Shown piece by piece: positions 1 through 7,908 of a stretch of 35,860 bases of DNA. The position numbers were made by a program, and so were the translations under genes. Origin of the DNA: Coprothermobacterota bacterium (GTDB lineage Bacteria; Caldisericota; JANLFM01); NCBI GenBank assembly GCA_026389455.1, contig JAPLHV010000095.1, forward strand, positions 1 through 35,860, written 5' to 3'. The notes under the pieces are model-generated. The model did not search any database and had not been told where the DNA came from. It saw nothing but the letters and a program-made list of their open reading frames with translations. The first letter of the stretch is position 1. Each line of letters starts with the position of its first letter.

Positions 1-127
1 ACTCAACAGCCTGGTTCAGGCAACCAAGGCAAAGGCTCGCGGTACCAGAATCTTCAAGAACCTGAAGACCAGCATCGCCATGATTACAGGGAAGCTGGAA
101 GACGGTAAGGTAGGATTACCCACTTGA
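1..127 (+). mobile_element. ISL3-type transposase, C-terminal fragment
   Basis: An open frame enters from the left edge (codons start at base 2) and ends at TGA 125-127. The 41 visible residues include NSLVQATKAKARG and end IAMITGKLEDGKVGLPT. This resembles the extreme C-terminus of ISL3 (IS204/IS1001/IS1165) family transposases, which typically carry an NSLVQxAKxKARG stretch and end in ...GKL...LPT. The family call rests on this short tail only. Whether the rest of the gene is intact cannot be seen. A decayed inverted copy of the same tail lies at about 765-840, so this region has hosted more than one copy. Confidence 0.7.
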
Positions 128-449
128 AATGAAAAAGAACCAAGATGAGAATACCGCGGAGATCATCAGCGTCCTCGGCGCCGCAGGCGATCTGGACGAT
201 GCGCTGGCAGAGAAGGTCGAAGAGGGTGTGGTGGATCGCCGGCGTCAGAGATCAGTTGGCCGCCTTGGAAATCGACGGTAAGGGTGTGCTTGCTGATAAA
301 TGGCATAAGATCTCAGCCTGCGGCAGCTTGTCTACTAGTGCGCTGCACTCCGTACCGGCAGAGGATTCCTGGAGAAATCCTGAATGTTTCATAGGCCGAC
401 TTTACAGCATAAGTGGCCCTGTGCTGTAGATACTGGTGAAGAATCCGGG
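128..449. other. Gene-poor stretch beside the IS fragment
   Basis: No convincing gene. ATG 129 opens a 50-codon frame to TAA 279-281 (starts MKKNQDENTAEIISVLG, acidic middle, Arg-rich end). It has no clear ribosome binding site and I do not recognise it; it is more likely a decayed fragment. The ORF-track entries at 145 and 384 look like non-coding noise. One isolated unit of the dispersed repeat lies at 315-331. Confidence 0.4.
315..331 (+). repeat. Single unit of the AGCCYGCGGCA repeat family
   Basis: AGCCTGCGGCAGCTTGT matches the 18-bp unit found in tandem at 9510-9647 (AGCCTGCGGCAACTTGAT). It is solitary here and does not lie directly in front of a gene. Confidence 0.55.
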
Positions 450-746
450 CTAAGCGGCGTGGCGGCTTTTTGCCATGTTCGTCATGAGCGACTTGTTGGA
501 CGCTGTTTTACCATTTGTCCACAATTCATGTTCGCTCAGGTCAATATCATCACTCCAGGAAATACCATAGCCTCCCGGATCGATGTGAACAGCATTGAAA
601 AAAGAAGAACTCGCAAGCAAGTGAAACTGCGGTCTGGAAAGAAGAGAACTGCAATCATAGATTTTCTTAATCCCGTTCTTGAAAGTGACAAGTAGTAGCG
701 CTTCCCCAACGGTTTTTACAGCTTTAATCTTTGGTATATTTTCCAT
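450..746 (-). CDS. DUF2442 domain-containing protein
   Basis: This 98-residue protein matches the DUF2442 pattern: an N-terminal 'xIxxVKxxxxxxLLVTFxNGxxKxYD' strand pair, an 'SLLSRPQFHLLASSSFFNAVHID' middle and the family hallmark 'GYGISWSDDIDLSEHELW'. DUF2442 proteins are small and of unknown function. They are often found next to DUF4160 genes and toxin-antitoxin-like loci; no DUF4160 partner is visible here. The start ATG (744-746 read on minus) has a GAAGGAA-type ribosome binding site a few bases upstream. The C-terminal 20 residues (TASNKSLMTNMAKSRHAA) run past the usual domain end and may be junk readthrough. The gene sits between two inward-facing transposase tails, so it may have been mobilised as cargo. 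Confidence 0.75.
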   Translation of the reverse strand: MENIPKIKAVKTVGEALLLVTFKNGIKKIYDCSSLLSRPQFHLLASSSFFNAVHIDPGGYGISWSDDIDLSEHELWTNGKTASNKSLMTNMAKSRHAA

Positions 747-764
747 AATTGTTTTTTATTCCTT

Positions 765-840
765 CTCATTCTTGTGGGCAAGTCCGCCTTATTGTAGTCC
801 ATCTTCCCTGTAATCATGGCGATGATGGTCTAAAAAGTCT
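765..840 (-). pseudogene. Decayed second copy of the transposase C-terminus
   Basis: On the minus strand this encodes IIAMITGKMDYNKADLPT, clearly related to IAMITGKLEDGKVGLPT at the left edge. A 21-bp block is identical and inverted (74-94 versus 803-823). Upstream of the match the alignment needs a deletion of roughly 10 bp, and the stop codon after LPT is lost, so it is a pseudogene remnant. The rest of 841-1040 shows no gene or clear structure. Confidence 0.6.
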
Positions 841-1048
841 TGTCAGCCCTGAGAAAGCCGATGGTCCCAGGAGCGGTATCAGTCACTGGGACGGTCCCTA
901 TCTCAGATATGCCGCACTGGGGCGCCACGGTCCAATCCCAGGAAAGCTAATGATCTCCAGAGACCTTTTTTGCCCTCAGATGGGTCTTGCCCACTCGATA
1001 GGAGAAAGAGCTTCCCCAGAGCAGGCATCGGTCCGTGGCAGCATGCTA

Positions 1049-1057
1049 TGCTACACT
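1049..1057 (+). promoter_or_regulatory. Extended -10-like element TGCTACACT
   Basis: TG-C-TACACT follows a GGCAGCATGCTA flank and resembles the extended -10 motifs seen after several repeat arrays (22770-22778, minus strand 7909-7917). No good -35 is visible. It lies about 50 bases upstream of the hydrolase start and would give a leader with a standard ribosome binding site. Sequence inspection only. Confidence 0.35.
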
Positions 1058-1107
1058 AATATAGGTTCACATGATGCCGCAGGCTGGCTTGTGGCACGGA
1101 GGAGCGC

Positions 1108-2160
1108 ATGCAGGTTTGGATCACACTGATTGCTACGCTGGCAGTAATGGCACTGCTGTATGGAACAATCGTCTGGATACAGCGGATCACCAGCCAGCGT
1201 TGGTTGCGCCGGCCCTTGGCGCCCGGACAGCGAGTCGAGGCGGGGGAGAGTTCGCTTTACTTCACGCTTCAGGGGGAAGGAAGTCCGACCGTACTGATTG
1301 AGGCGGCCAGCGGCAGCCTCTCTCTGGAATGGTGGCCGCTGCAAGAGCGATTGGCAGGTTCAATGCGCGTGTTCACCTACGATCGTGGCGGGATGGGCTG
1401 GAGCAACCCGGGCCAGACGCCTCGGAGCAGCGCACAGATCAACCGTGAACTGGAGTCCCTGCTCCAGGCATTGGACCTGAAGCCCCCCTTTCTCCTGGTC
1501 GGGCACTCCATCGGCGGGCTTTATCTGCAACACTTCGCGCGCCTTCATCCGGGATGGGTAGTAGGGATGGTCTTGGTGGACCCCTTGACCCTGGAGAATC
1601 GAAAGTTCGATCGGCTGAAGTCACGCTCCTATCCAAGCTCGACGGAAGCCAAAGTAGCTCAGTTGCGACGCCTGCGTTCATTCGCCAGCCGCGGTCTGAT
1701 GCAGTTGCTGCGCAGAAAGCTGCAAAACTCAGCCCAATGGGAGTCCTTGCGCAAACTGCCCGAGCCGGTGCAACACGCTATCTTCGCCCACTACTGCTTG
1801 ACCAAGGACTACGACGCGACCATCGACGAGCTGCAACACCTCTACGAGAGCATCACTCAAGTTCGCTCCAGTGGTCCCTCGCCCGACATCCCGGTCGTGC
1901 TGGTCCACCATCACCCGGAGACCTACAAGCTTGAACTGACCTCCTATGGCTTGAACCAGGAGGAAGCAGCTCGCGTGGAAGCGATCTGGGAGGAAACACA
2001 CCGAGCGCTATTGAAGGATTTCCCGCGTGGGGAATGGATACAAGCCTCCCGCAGCAGCCACAGCGACATCCATCTGCAGGAACCAGAGATAATCGCCAAG
2101 GCTGTTCTTGGACTTTGCCGGCAAAATGCCTCAGCGAGCCGGAGCGAGCCCGCTTCGTGA
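1108..2160 (+). CDS. Alpha/beta-hydrolase with N-terminal membrane anchor
   Basis: This 350-residue protein begins with a hydrophobic segment (about residues 4-24, WITLIATLAVMALLYGTIVWI), so it is probably membrane-anchored. An alpha/beta-hydrolase fold follows: a strand/oxyanion region around 'TVLIEAASGS', 'YDRGGMGWS' near 91, and the nucleophile elbow GHSIGG with Ser about 134. A late His in 'SRSSHSDIH' (about 318) is the likely catalytic histidine. The layout resembles esterases or lipases of the AB_hydrolase_1 family; the substrate cannot be read from sequence. The ATG at 1108 is preceded by GGAGGAG with good spacing, fixing the start. It appears to be monocistronic, flanked by an IS-scarred region and a dehydratase pseudogene. 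Confidence 0.8.
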   Translation: MQVWITLIATLAVMALLYGTIVWIQRITSQRWLRRPLAPGQRVEAGESSLYFTLQGEGSPTVLIEAASGSLSLEWWPLQERLAGSMRVFTYDRGGMGWSNPGQTPRSSAQINRELESLLQALDLKPPFLLVGHSIGGLYLQHFARLHPGWVVGMVLVDPLTLENRKFDRLKSRSYPSSTEAKVAQLRRLRSFASRGLMQLLRRKLQNSAQWESLRKLPEPVQHAIFAHYCLTKDYDATIDELQHLYESITQVRSSGPSPDIPVVLVHHHPETYKLELTSYGLNQEEAARVEAIWEETHRALLKDFPRGEWIQASRSSHSDIHLQEPEIIAKAVLGLCRQNASASRSEPAS

Positions 2161-2275
2161 GAACGATGTGACGTACCAAGCTGCCGTAGGCCGGCATGTT
2201 ACTGCTTGGATCTGCTCCATCTGGCCTGCCCTCCACCCGCAGCAGTGCGCGATGGCTGCTGAGGGGTGAGTGAGG

Positions 2276-2718
2276 ATGGAATCGCTGCGAGCTTTCTATC
2301 GTATCGGGCATGGACCCTCCTCCAGCCACACCATGGCTCCGCGCCGGGCGGCGGAAATCTTCAAAAGCCGATTCCCTCAGGCGCATTCTTTCAGCGTAAC
2401 CCTGTGCGGCAGCTTGGCGGCCACCGGTCGAGGCCATTTGACCGACCAAGCTATCGCGGCAGCATTCGGGGAGATCCCGATCCAGGTCCAGTGGCGCTCC
2501 CGTGAGGTTTAGCAATCAGCCTTCAGCAGCATGTCTACTTCGATCAAGTGGTGGAGGCAATGGAGCAGACCGGGCACGATTTACAGAGCAGTTACCGGGA
2601 AACTGCCAGGGGTGGACTGACGAAAAACTGGATTTCCTTCCATCAGGTTCCGCCCGCTCCGGAAAAAGGCAGAAAGGGAGCCCTCGGAGCTCCCCATGAC
2701 AGAAACGTTACAATATGA
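2276..2718 (+). pseudogene. L-serine dehydratase remnant
   Basis: ATG 2276 opens a frame starting MESLRAFYRIGHGPSSSHT, the signature N-terminus of iron-sulfur L-serine ammonia-lyases (GPSSSHT motif), and continues to a stop at 2510-2512. A second piece, FDQVVEAMEQTGHDLQSSYR plus ETARGGL, follows in a different frame and ends at TGA 2716-2718. This resembles a later part of single-chain L-serine dehydratases. The internal catalytic region, including the Fe-S cysteines, is missing. A large deletion plus frame change best explains this. A genuinely short functional protein is unlikely. Array A begins immediately after it. Confidence 0.7.
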
Positions 2719-2722
2719 AATC

Positions 2723-2810
2723 AGCCCGCGGCAGCGTGGCAATCACCCCAAGGCAGCATAGTAATCAGCCCGCGGCAGCGAAGTAATCAGCCCGCAGCAG
2801 CGTGGCATTT
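2723..2810 (+). repeat. Tandem array A, 22-bp period, 4 units
   Basis: Four consecutive 22-bp units start at 2723, 2745, 2767 and 2789. Consensus is AGCCCGCGGCAGCGTGGYAATC; unit 2 is degenerate (ACCCCAAGGCAGCATAGTAATC). The core AGCCCGCGGCAGCG is shared with the 18-bp arrays elsewhere, but the spacer is 4 bp longer. The array ends about 25 bp before the homoserine dehydrogenase start and reads toward it. Confidence 0.85.
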
Positions 2811-2834
2811 AATGCAACAAGATAAGGAGGCATG

Positions 2835-3893
2835 ATGTATAAACTGGCATTGATTGGTTTTGGCGTGGTGGGGCAGGGTTTTGCTGAACTGCTTCGCGAC
2901 AAGGAGGGCGCCCTGCGTGAAGCGTACGGGCTCGAGTTCAAAGTGGTGGCAGTCTGTGATGCGCAACGGGGCAGCGTCCTCAACCGGCAAGGTTTGGACT
3001 TGAGGGAGTTGCTGACTTGGGCAGGAGAGGGGAAGAATCTGGACCAGTTCCCCGGAGAGAAGCATGGTCTCAGTGCCCTCGAAACAATCGAAGCGGCGGG
3101 AGCGGAGATCCTCTTCGAGGCCACTTGGACCGACATCAAGACGGGAGAGCCCGGCACTTCGCACATTCGCAAGGCACTCTCCCAAGGGATGCACGTGGTA
3201 ACAACCAACAAGGGGCCGATGGCTCTTTTCGCCAAAGAACTGTTGCAGGATGCAGAGAGCCGCGGGCTTCTTCTGCGCTTCGAAGGGACTGTCATGAGTG
3301 GCACGCCGGTACTCAACCTGCTCCGCTACTCCTTGGCCGGATGCCGCATCGAGGAGGTGCAAGGGATCCTCAATGGCACTACCAACTATATCTTGACCCA
3401 GATGGCGGAAGGAGACTCTTACGAGGACGCTTTGAAAGCAGCACAGCAACTTGGTTATGCCGAGGCTGTCCCCGATGCGGACGTACTTGGGTGGGATGCT
3501 TTGGCCAAAGTCTGCATTCTGGCCAACACCGTCTTCGGCGCCGCGATCCGTCCTGACCCGAATGTACTTCCCTGCGTCGGAATCACCGGGATCAGTGTGG
3601 AAGATGTAGCCCACGCTAAAAAAGCGGGAAAGGTCTACAAATTGATTGGCCGCGTCTGGCGAGAGGGAAACGAAGTGCGCGTTTCCGTTGGCCCCCGGGA
3701 ACTGGACCAAGAAGATCCCCTGGCCGGCGTCAACGGCGCCCAGAACGCCCTCAAGATTACCACCGATGTGTTGGGCGAGGTGACCATTCGTGGTTTTGGT
3801 GCGGGCAAGATCCCGACCGGCTATTCCATGCTAGTGGACTTCCTGGATATCCACCACATTGCAGCCGGCGGCAGCACGTCAACTCGGCGATGA
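2835..3893 (+). CDS. hom: Homoserine dehydrogenase family protein
   Basis: NAD(P)-dependent oxidoreductase that in its classic form interconverts aspartate semialdehyde and homoserine. The N-terminal Rossmann motif GFGVVGQG is at residues 8-15, and 'VVTTNKGPMALF' near residue 120 carries the conserved catalytic-type Lys. The family hallmark 'NGTTNYIL' is followed by 'DADVLGWDALAK' with the substrate-binding acidic residues. No C-terminal ACT domain is present, as in the short monofunctional form, so it should not be threonine-feedback regulated through ACT. AAGGAGG ends at 2830, so ATG 2835 has better spacing than ATG 2832. It is followed 25 bp later by the AOR gene. No threonine-pathway genes are adjacent, so a catabolic role in this cluster is possible. 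The last residues (AAGGSTSTRR) overlap a repeat-like GCAGCCGGCGGCAGCACGTC. Confidence 0.85.
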   Translation: MYKLALIGFGVVGQGFAELLRDKEGALREAYGLEFKVVAVCDAQRGSVLNRQGLDLRELLTWAGEGKNLDQFPGEKHGLSALETIEAAGAEILFEATWTDIKTGEPGTSHIRKALSQGMHVVTTNKGPMALFAKELLQDAESRGLLLRFEGTVMSGTPVLNLLRYSLAGCRIEEVQGILNGTTNYILTQMAEGDSYEDALKAAQQLGYAEAVPDADVLGWDALAKVCILANTVFGAAIRPDPNVLPCVGITGISVEDVAHAKKAGKVYKLIGRVWREGNEVRVSVGPRELDQEDPLAGVNGAQNALKITTDVLGEVTIRGFGAGKIPTGYSMLVDFLDIHHIAAGGSTSTRR

Positions 3894-3918
3894 ATCGGCT
3901 CGAAGGGTAGGAGGCAAT

Positions 3919-5718
3919 ATGAAGACGAGTTTCAACCGCTATCTGGAAATCGACCTGACCAACCGGACTTTCCGGCACGGCCAACTGGAGGAAAATCGCC
4001 TCCGCCAATTCCTGGGAGGAAAAGGGGTGGGCCTCTCTCTGCTGGTAGAACAGGATCGCTCCACGGACCCCTTCGACCCGGAGAATCCCCTCATTTTTGT
4101 GACCGGACCGTTAACCGGTTCTTTGATCCAAACCTCTGCCCGCTCGGCCGTGGTGACCCGGTCTCCTTTGACCGGCAATTTTCTCGACTCGCACGCCGGC
4201 GGGCACTTCGGGCCTGCCTTGCGACGAGCCGGCTGGGACTATGTCTCGATCCAAGGCGCTTCCGACCTTCCCGTCTACTTGCTCATCACCCCCGAGGGCG
4301 CCCAATTCCTGGATGCCACCGATCTGTGGGGAAAAGACGTCTTCGAAACCGAAGAGACCTTGCGAGCCCGCCATCCCGGAAGCAAAGTGGCTTCAATCGG
4401 CCCAGCCGGAGAGAACCGGGTGCGCTTTGCCGCCATCTGCACTGAGCGCTACCGTCAATTTGGACGAGGCGGGGCTGGAGCGGTAATGGGATCGAAACGG
4501 TTGAAGGCAGTGGTGGCGATCGGGACGGAAACGGTTCCCTACGCGGATCCCAAGCGTTTCCGAACTCTTTCCCAGGAATTGTTGGCCGAATTGCGTGAAC
4601 ACCCCAACGCCAAGCGCCGGCGCGAGCTGGGGACGATGATGTGGATCAGGATGGGCCAAGAGATCGGCTACTTCCTCCCCACTCACAACTACCGCGACGG
4701 GCAATTCACCGCCTACGAAGGGATTACCGCCGAGACCTGCAAACGCGAGCTGAATTGGAAAAGCGTCGGCTGCTACGGATGCAGCGTGATCCTCTGCTCG
4801 AAGTTGGCCCACTGGGATGGGCGAGAGGTAGAGGGCCCGGAATATGAGACCGCTGCTTTCCTTGGATCGGGTTGCGAGATCGGGAACGCTAAAGAACTGG
4901 CCGAGGCCAACTGGTTGTGCGACCGGTATGGGCTGGATTCCATCTCCACCGGCGTGGTCATCTCTTACGCCATGGAGTGTGCCGAGCGGGGTCTCTTAAC
5001 TCCGGAAATGAATGAAAAGATACGTTTCGGCCACGCTGAAGGTCAACAAGCCTTGATTGAAGACATTGCCTTTCGGCGTGGCTTGGGGGATCTCTTGGCA
5101 GAGGGGACGCGTCTTGCCTCGCGCGTGATCGGCCAGGGAAGTGAAGCGTTCGCCATCCAGTGCGGGGGGATGGAGCTCTCCGGGGTAAACCCACTGGGCT
5201 GCTATTCGATGGGTCTCAACCTGGCTACTGCTGACTTTGCCAGCCACACCCGCTTTTGGAGCGCCACCGATGAGATGAACGGGAACCTAACGCTGGATGT
5301 CCTGCCGGCTTACATCAAGGCCGGCCAGGATGAGATCAACGCGCGCAACTCGCTGATCATTTGTGATTTCCTTCCCTTTGGCTTTGACCGGCTGGCGCCT
5401 TTCATGGAAGCGGTCACCGGCTTCCCTACCGACGCTGAGACTTTGATGGAAGCGGGTGAGCGAATCCAAGCGCTTTCCCGTCTCTACAATCTGCGCACCG
5501 GGCGCAGCCATGCTGATGACACCTTGCCCGAGCGTTTCTTCAGCGAGACCAGCTTTGCCGGTTTGATGAAAGGCCGCGTCATCCCGAAACTCTTTTTCGA
5601 GGAGCAAGTGCAGGCGCTGTTTCGGCTGCGCGGTTGGGATGCCGAGGGTCGTCCCCTGCCCGAGACCTTGAAGCGATTGGGCCTGCCCTCGAACGAAGCG
5701 CAGGGAGCGCCTGCTTGA
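3919..5718 (+). CDS. Aldehyde:ferredoxin oxidoreductase (AOR) family, tungstopterin
   Basis: This 599-residue protein oxidises aldehydes to acids (or the reverse) with ferredoxin, using a bis-pterin tungsten cofactor and one [4Fe-4S] cluster. The N-terminal AOR_N domain shows 'GGKGVGLSLL' and 'GPLTGSLIQTSAR'. 'GRGGAGAVMGSKRLKAVV' is the classic pterin-binding segment. 'GPEYETAAFLGSGC' lies in the middle domain, with a late Cys in 'LIICDFLPF' as fourth cluster ligand. The first three ligands lie in CYGCSVILC, that is C-x2-C-x4-C, one residue longer than the usual C-x2-C-x3-C. The track start at 3859 is too early; ATG 3919 has TAGGAGG upstream. The stop overlaps a possible start of the GH13 gene. 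The MoaD-like protein at 14380 could serve its cofactor. Confidence 0.88.
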   Translation: MKTSFNRYLEIDLTNRTFRHGQLEENRLRQFLGGKGVGLSLLVEQDRSTDPFDPENPLIFVTGPLTGSLIQTSARSAVVTRSPLTGNFLDSHAGGHFGPALRRAGWDYVSIQGASDLPVYLLITPEGAQFLDATDLWGKDVFETEETLRARHPGSKVASIGPAGENRVRFAAICTERYRQFGRGGAGAVMGSKRLKAVVAIGTETVPYADPKRFRTLSQELLAELREHPNAKRRRELGTMMWIRMGQEIGYFLPTHNYRDGQFTAYEGITAETCKRELNWKSVGCYGCSVILCSKLAHWDGREVEGPEYETAAFLGSGCEIGNAKELAEANWLCDRYGLDSISTGVVISYAMECAERGLLTPEMNEKIRFGHAEGQQALIEDIAFRRGLGDLLAEGTRLASRVIGQGSEAFAIQCGGMELSGVNPLGCYSMGLNLATADFASHTRFWSATDEMNGNLTLDVLPAYIKAGQDEINARNSLIICDFLPFGFDRLAPFMEAVTGFPTDAETLMEAGERIQALSRLYNLRTGRSHADDTLPERFFSETSFAGLMKGRVIPKLFFEEQVQALFRLRGWDAEGRPLPETLKRLGLPSNEAQGAPA

Positions 5719-5738
5719 TGAAAAACCAAGGGTCAATC

Positions 5739-7175
5739 ATGACGCCGGATTGGGTGAAGGGGGCTATCTTCTACCAGATATTTCCCGATCGTTTCGCCAA
5801 GAGTGGCCGTCTGGCCAAACCAGCGGGACTTGAGCCGTGGGAAGCGCCTCCCAATGAGCGAGGGTTCAAGGGCGGCGACCTTCTCGGAGTGGCAGAGCGC
5901 TTGGATTATCTCTGTGAGTTAGGGATCAATGCGCTGTACTTCAATCCGATCTTCCAATCCCCAGCAAGCCACCGCTATCACACCTTCGACTACTATCAAG
6001 TTGACCCTTTGCTGGGCGGAAACGAAGCGCTCAAGACATTGCTTGATCAAGCCCACCGGCGCGGCATCAAGGTGATCCTGGATGGCGTCTTCAACCATAC
6101 CAGCCGAGGTTTTTATCCTTTCAACCATGTCTTGGAGAACGAAGCTGCTTCTCTCTACTGCGACTGGTTCACCATTCACGGGTTCCCCCTGCGCGCCTTC
6201 GAACACGACAAACCACCACAATATGCGTGTTGGTGGGGATTGCGGGAGCTGCCTAAACTAAACACAGAAAACCCGGCGGTGCGACGTTATCTCTTCGATG
6301 TAGCTGCCCATTGGCTCCGCTTCGGGATCGATGGGTGGAGGCTGGACGTGCCCCTGGAGATAAGCACGAGCGGCTTCTGGGAAGAGTTTCATGATGTAGT
6401 AAAGGGGGTTAACCCCGAAGCCTACATCCTCGCCGAGATTTGGAACGATGCACCCGAGTGGCTTGAGGGAGACACTTTCGACGCGACGATGAATTATCGC
6501 TTCAATCGCGCGTGCCTCGGCTTTTTCGGGGCGACTGATTTGAACACGACACTCCAGCCTGGCGGTTATACCCTGCGGACGATGGACGGGCCGGCTTTCG
6601 CTCGTGAGTTGGAAGCGATGTTGGAGATCTACGACTGGGAGGTCAGCCAAGTCCAGTTTAATCTGCTTTCCTCGCACGACGAGCCTCGTTTCTTGGCCAT
6701 GGTCCGGGGGAATCGCGACCGTCTGCGCTTGGCAACGCTCTTCCAGATGATGTACCCAGGCGCACCCTGCCTTTACTATGGTGATGAGGTGGGGATACAA
6801 GGGGGGTTGGTCTTCGGGATAGGTTCCCGTGAAACATTCCCTTGGCAGGAAGACTTGTGGGATATTGAGTTACTGCATGATTTTCAACGTTTTGCAGCTC
6901 TTCGGAGAAAGCACCCTGCCCTCACTAAGGGTCAATTCCGCACACTGGCAGCGTCCGGTTCGATGATCGCTTTCCTCCGCAGCGGAGAAGGGGAGAGTCT
7001 GATCGGCTGCTTCAATGCAGGAACCGACCCGGCATCACTGGCGATCCCGCTGGCAGGCGATCTTCCGCTGGATGGAATCCTTCGCGACGCTTGGAGCAGT
7101 GAGATCTCTCATTGTGAAGAGGGAAACCTGAAAGTGTCACTCCCTGCTCTCTCGGCAAAGGTTTTGATCTACTGA
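5739..7175 (+). CDS. GH13 alpha-amylase family glycosidase (cyclomaltodextrinase/neopullulanase-like)
   Basis: Glycoside hydrolase family 13 enzyme acting on alpha-glucans or maltodextrins; no signal peptide, so cytoplasmic. The barrel motifs appear in order: 'AIFYQIFPDRF' at the start, region I 'VILDGVFNHT', region II 'GIDGWRLDV' (nucleophile Asp), region III 'ILAEIW' (acid/base Glu), region IV 'LLSSHDEPRF' (third Asp), then a C-terminal beta domain. The nucleophile region GWRLDV fits the neopullulanase/cyclomaltodextrinase subgroup, although the N-terminal CBM34 domain is absent (478 residues). ATG 5739 begins MTPDWVKGAIFYQ with AAGGG upstream. ATG 5718, overlapping the AOR stop, is the alternative. 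The near-overlap suggests co-transcription with AOR, an odd functional pairing. Confidence 0.85.
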   Translation: MTPDWVKGAIFYQIFPDRFAKSGRLAKPAGLEPWEAPPNERGFKGGDLLGVAERLDYLCELGINALYFNPIFQSPASHRYHTFDYYQVDPLLGGNEALKTLLDQAHRRGIKVILDGVFNHTSRGFYPFNHVLENEAASLYCDWFTIHGFPLRAFEHDKPPQYACWWGLRELPKLNTENPAVRRYLFDVAAHWLRFGIDGWRLDVPLEISTSGFWEEFHDVVKGVNPEAYILAEIWNDAPEWLEGDTFDATMNYRFNRACLGFFGATDLNTTLQPGGYTLRTMDGPAFARELEAMLEIYDWEVSQVQFNLLSSHDEPRFLAMVRGNRDRLRLATLFQMMYPGAPCLYYGDEVGIQGGLVFGIGSRETFPWQEDLWDIELLHDFQRFAALRRKHPALTKGQFRTLAASGSMIAFLRSGEGESLIGCFNAGTDPASLAIPLAGDLPLDGILRDAWSSEISHCEEGNLKVSLPALSAKVLIY

Positions 7176-7208
7176 GCCGGCACTGACCGGGATCCTCTTT
7201 GCGCACTA

Positions 7209-7285
7209 AGCAATCAGCCCGCGTAGGGGCGACGCATGTGTTGCCCCTACCAGCCCCCGGCAACTTGACAGCCCGCGGCAGCGCG
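7209..7285 (+). repeat. Repeat cluster B (interrupted)
   Basis: AATCAGCCCGC is cut by the palindrome at 7223-7250, then CAGCCCCCGGCAACTTGAC and AGCCCGCGGCAGCGCG follow. That makes about three units of the dispersed family, reading plus. The final unit is followed by TTCTGTTACCTG, similar to the flank after the other arrays. Here, however, the downstream gene (class II aldolase) is convergent, so a promoter role would be odd. Confidence 0.7.
7223..7250. repeat. GTAGGGGC palindromic element
   Basis: GTAGGGGC (7223-7230) and GCCCCTAC (7243-7250) form a perfect 8-bp stem around GACGCATGTGTT. This matches the 'GTAGGGGCGACGCATGCGTCGCCCCTAC' style of small interspersed palindromes that I recall from many environmental bacterial genomes. 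It splits a unit of repeat cluster B, so it probably inserted into it. Confidence 0.65.
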
Positions 7286-7290
7286 TTCTG

Positions 7291-7899
7291 TTACCTGCTG
7301 AATCGTGCCCTTTCCCCGGGAGGAAGGGTATGCAATGGGCCGACCAGGCGGGACAGCACCAAGGTGTGGGCCAAGCTCTCGCCCATCTCCAAATAGTCGA
7401 AAGCTCCCTCCAGGGAATCGGCCAAAGCTACTGCCCCGTGGTTAAGCAGAATTCCCCAGAGGGCGCCGTCCAAAGCCATGGCCACTCGTTCAGCGAGTTC
7501 ATCCGTTCCCGGAGGGAGATAGGGGATGATGGCGGGCGGCCCAATGACGATCTCCATCTCCGGCAAGAGGGGAGGCCAATCGATGGGTGTCACTGCCGTG
7601 ATCGAGAGGAAGGGCGGGTGGGCGTGTACGATGGCCTGTACTTCCGGCCGTCGCCGGTAGATGGCGTAATGCATCTTTCCCTCGCTGGAGGCCCGTCCGG
7701 AACCCATCGGCTGCCCTGTCACGCTTACTTGGACGACCTCCTCCGGACTTATGCGATGTTTCGGGCGGGCAGCCGGCGTAATCCAGACTGAATCTCCCTG
7801 CCGAAAGGAGACGTTCCCCGCATACCCCAAGTTTAGACCCTGCTGGTATAGGGCTTGGCAGGTGAAGACGATCTGCTCTCGAATCCGACGATCTTCCAT
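7291..7899 (-). CDS. Class II aldolase/adducin family protein
   Basis: This 202-residue protein has the FucA/RhaD/AraD-type fold. These are zinc-dependent enzymes that cleave or epimerise sugar phosphates such as L-fuculose-1-phosphate. Visible motifs are 'NLGYAGNVSFR' (phosphate-binding region), 'ASSEGKMH' with the catalytic-type Glu, the metal pair in 'VHAHPPFL', and the third His in 'LLNHGAVA'. The length is normal for the family; the true substrate is unknown. The start ATG (7897-7899 on minus) has almost no ribosome binding site. A TGCTAAGAT motif ends 9 bases upstream, suggesting a nearly leaderless transcript. It is divergent from the beta-CASP gene, with repeat array C between them. 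Confidence 0.85.
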   Translation of the reverse strand: MEDRRIREQIVFTCQALYQQGLNLGYAGNVSFRQGDSVWITPAARPKHRISPEEVVQVSVTGQPMGSGRASSEGKMHYAIYRRRPEVQAIVHAHPPFLSITAVTPIDWPPLLPEMEIVIGPPAIIPYLPPGTDELAERVAMALDGALWGILLNHGAVALADSLEGAFDYLEMGESLAHTLVLSRLVGPLHTLPPGERARFSR

Positions 7900-7908
7900 C
7901 CCGTAAGC

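Noticed and set aside
749-1129. 126-residue plus-strand ORF
   Set aside because: It covers the decayed minus-strand transposase remnant and an intergenic promoter region, with no family resemblance.
2270-2512. Functional short L-serine dehydratase subunit
   Set aside because: It ends inside the first domain, lacks Fe-S cysteines, and a displaced later fragment follows in another frame, so a pseudogene fits better.
3866-3890. Repeat unit at the 3' end of the homoserine dehydrogenase gene
   Set aside because: GCAGCCGGCGGCAGCACGTC resembles the core but has an altered CCGCGG centre. I cannot separate it from a chance GC-rich match.
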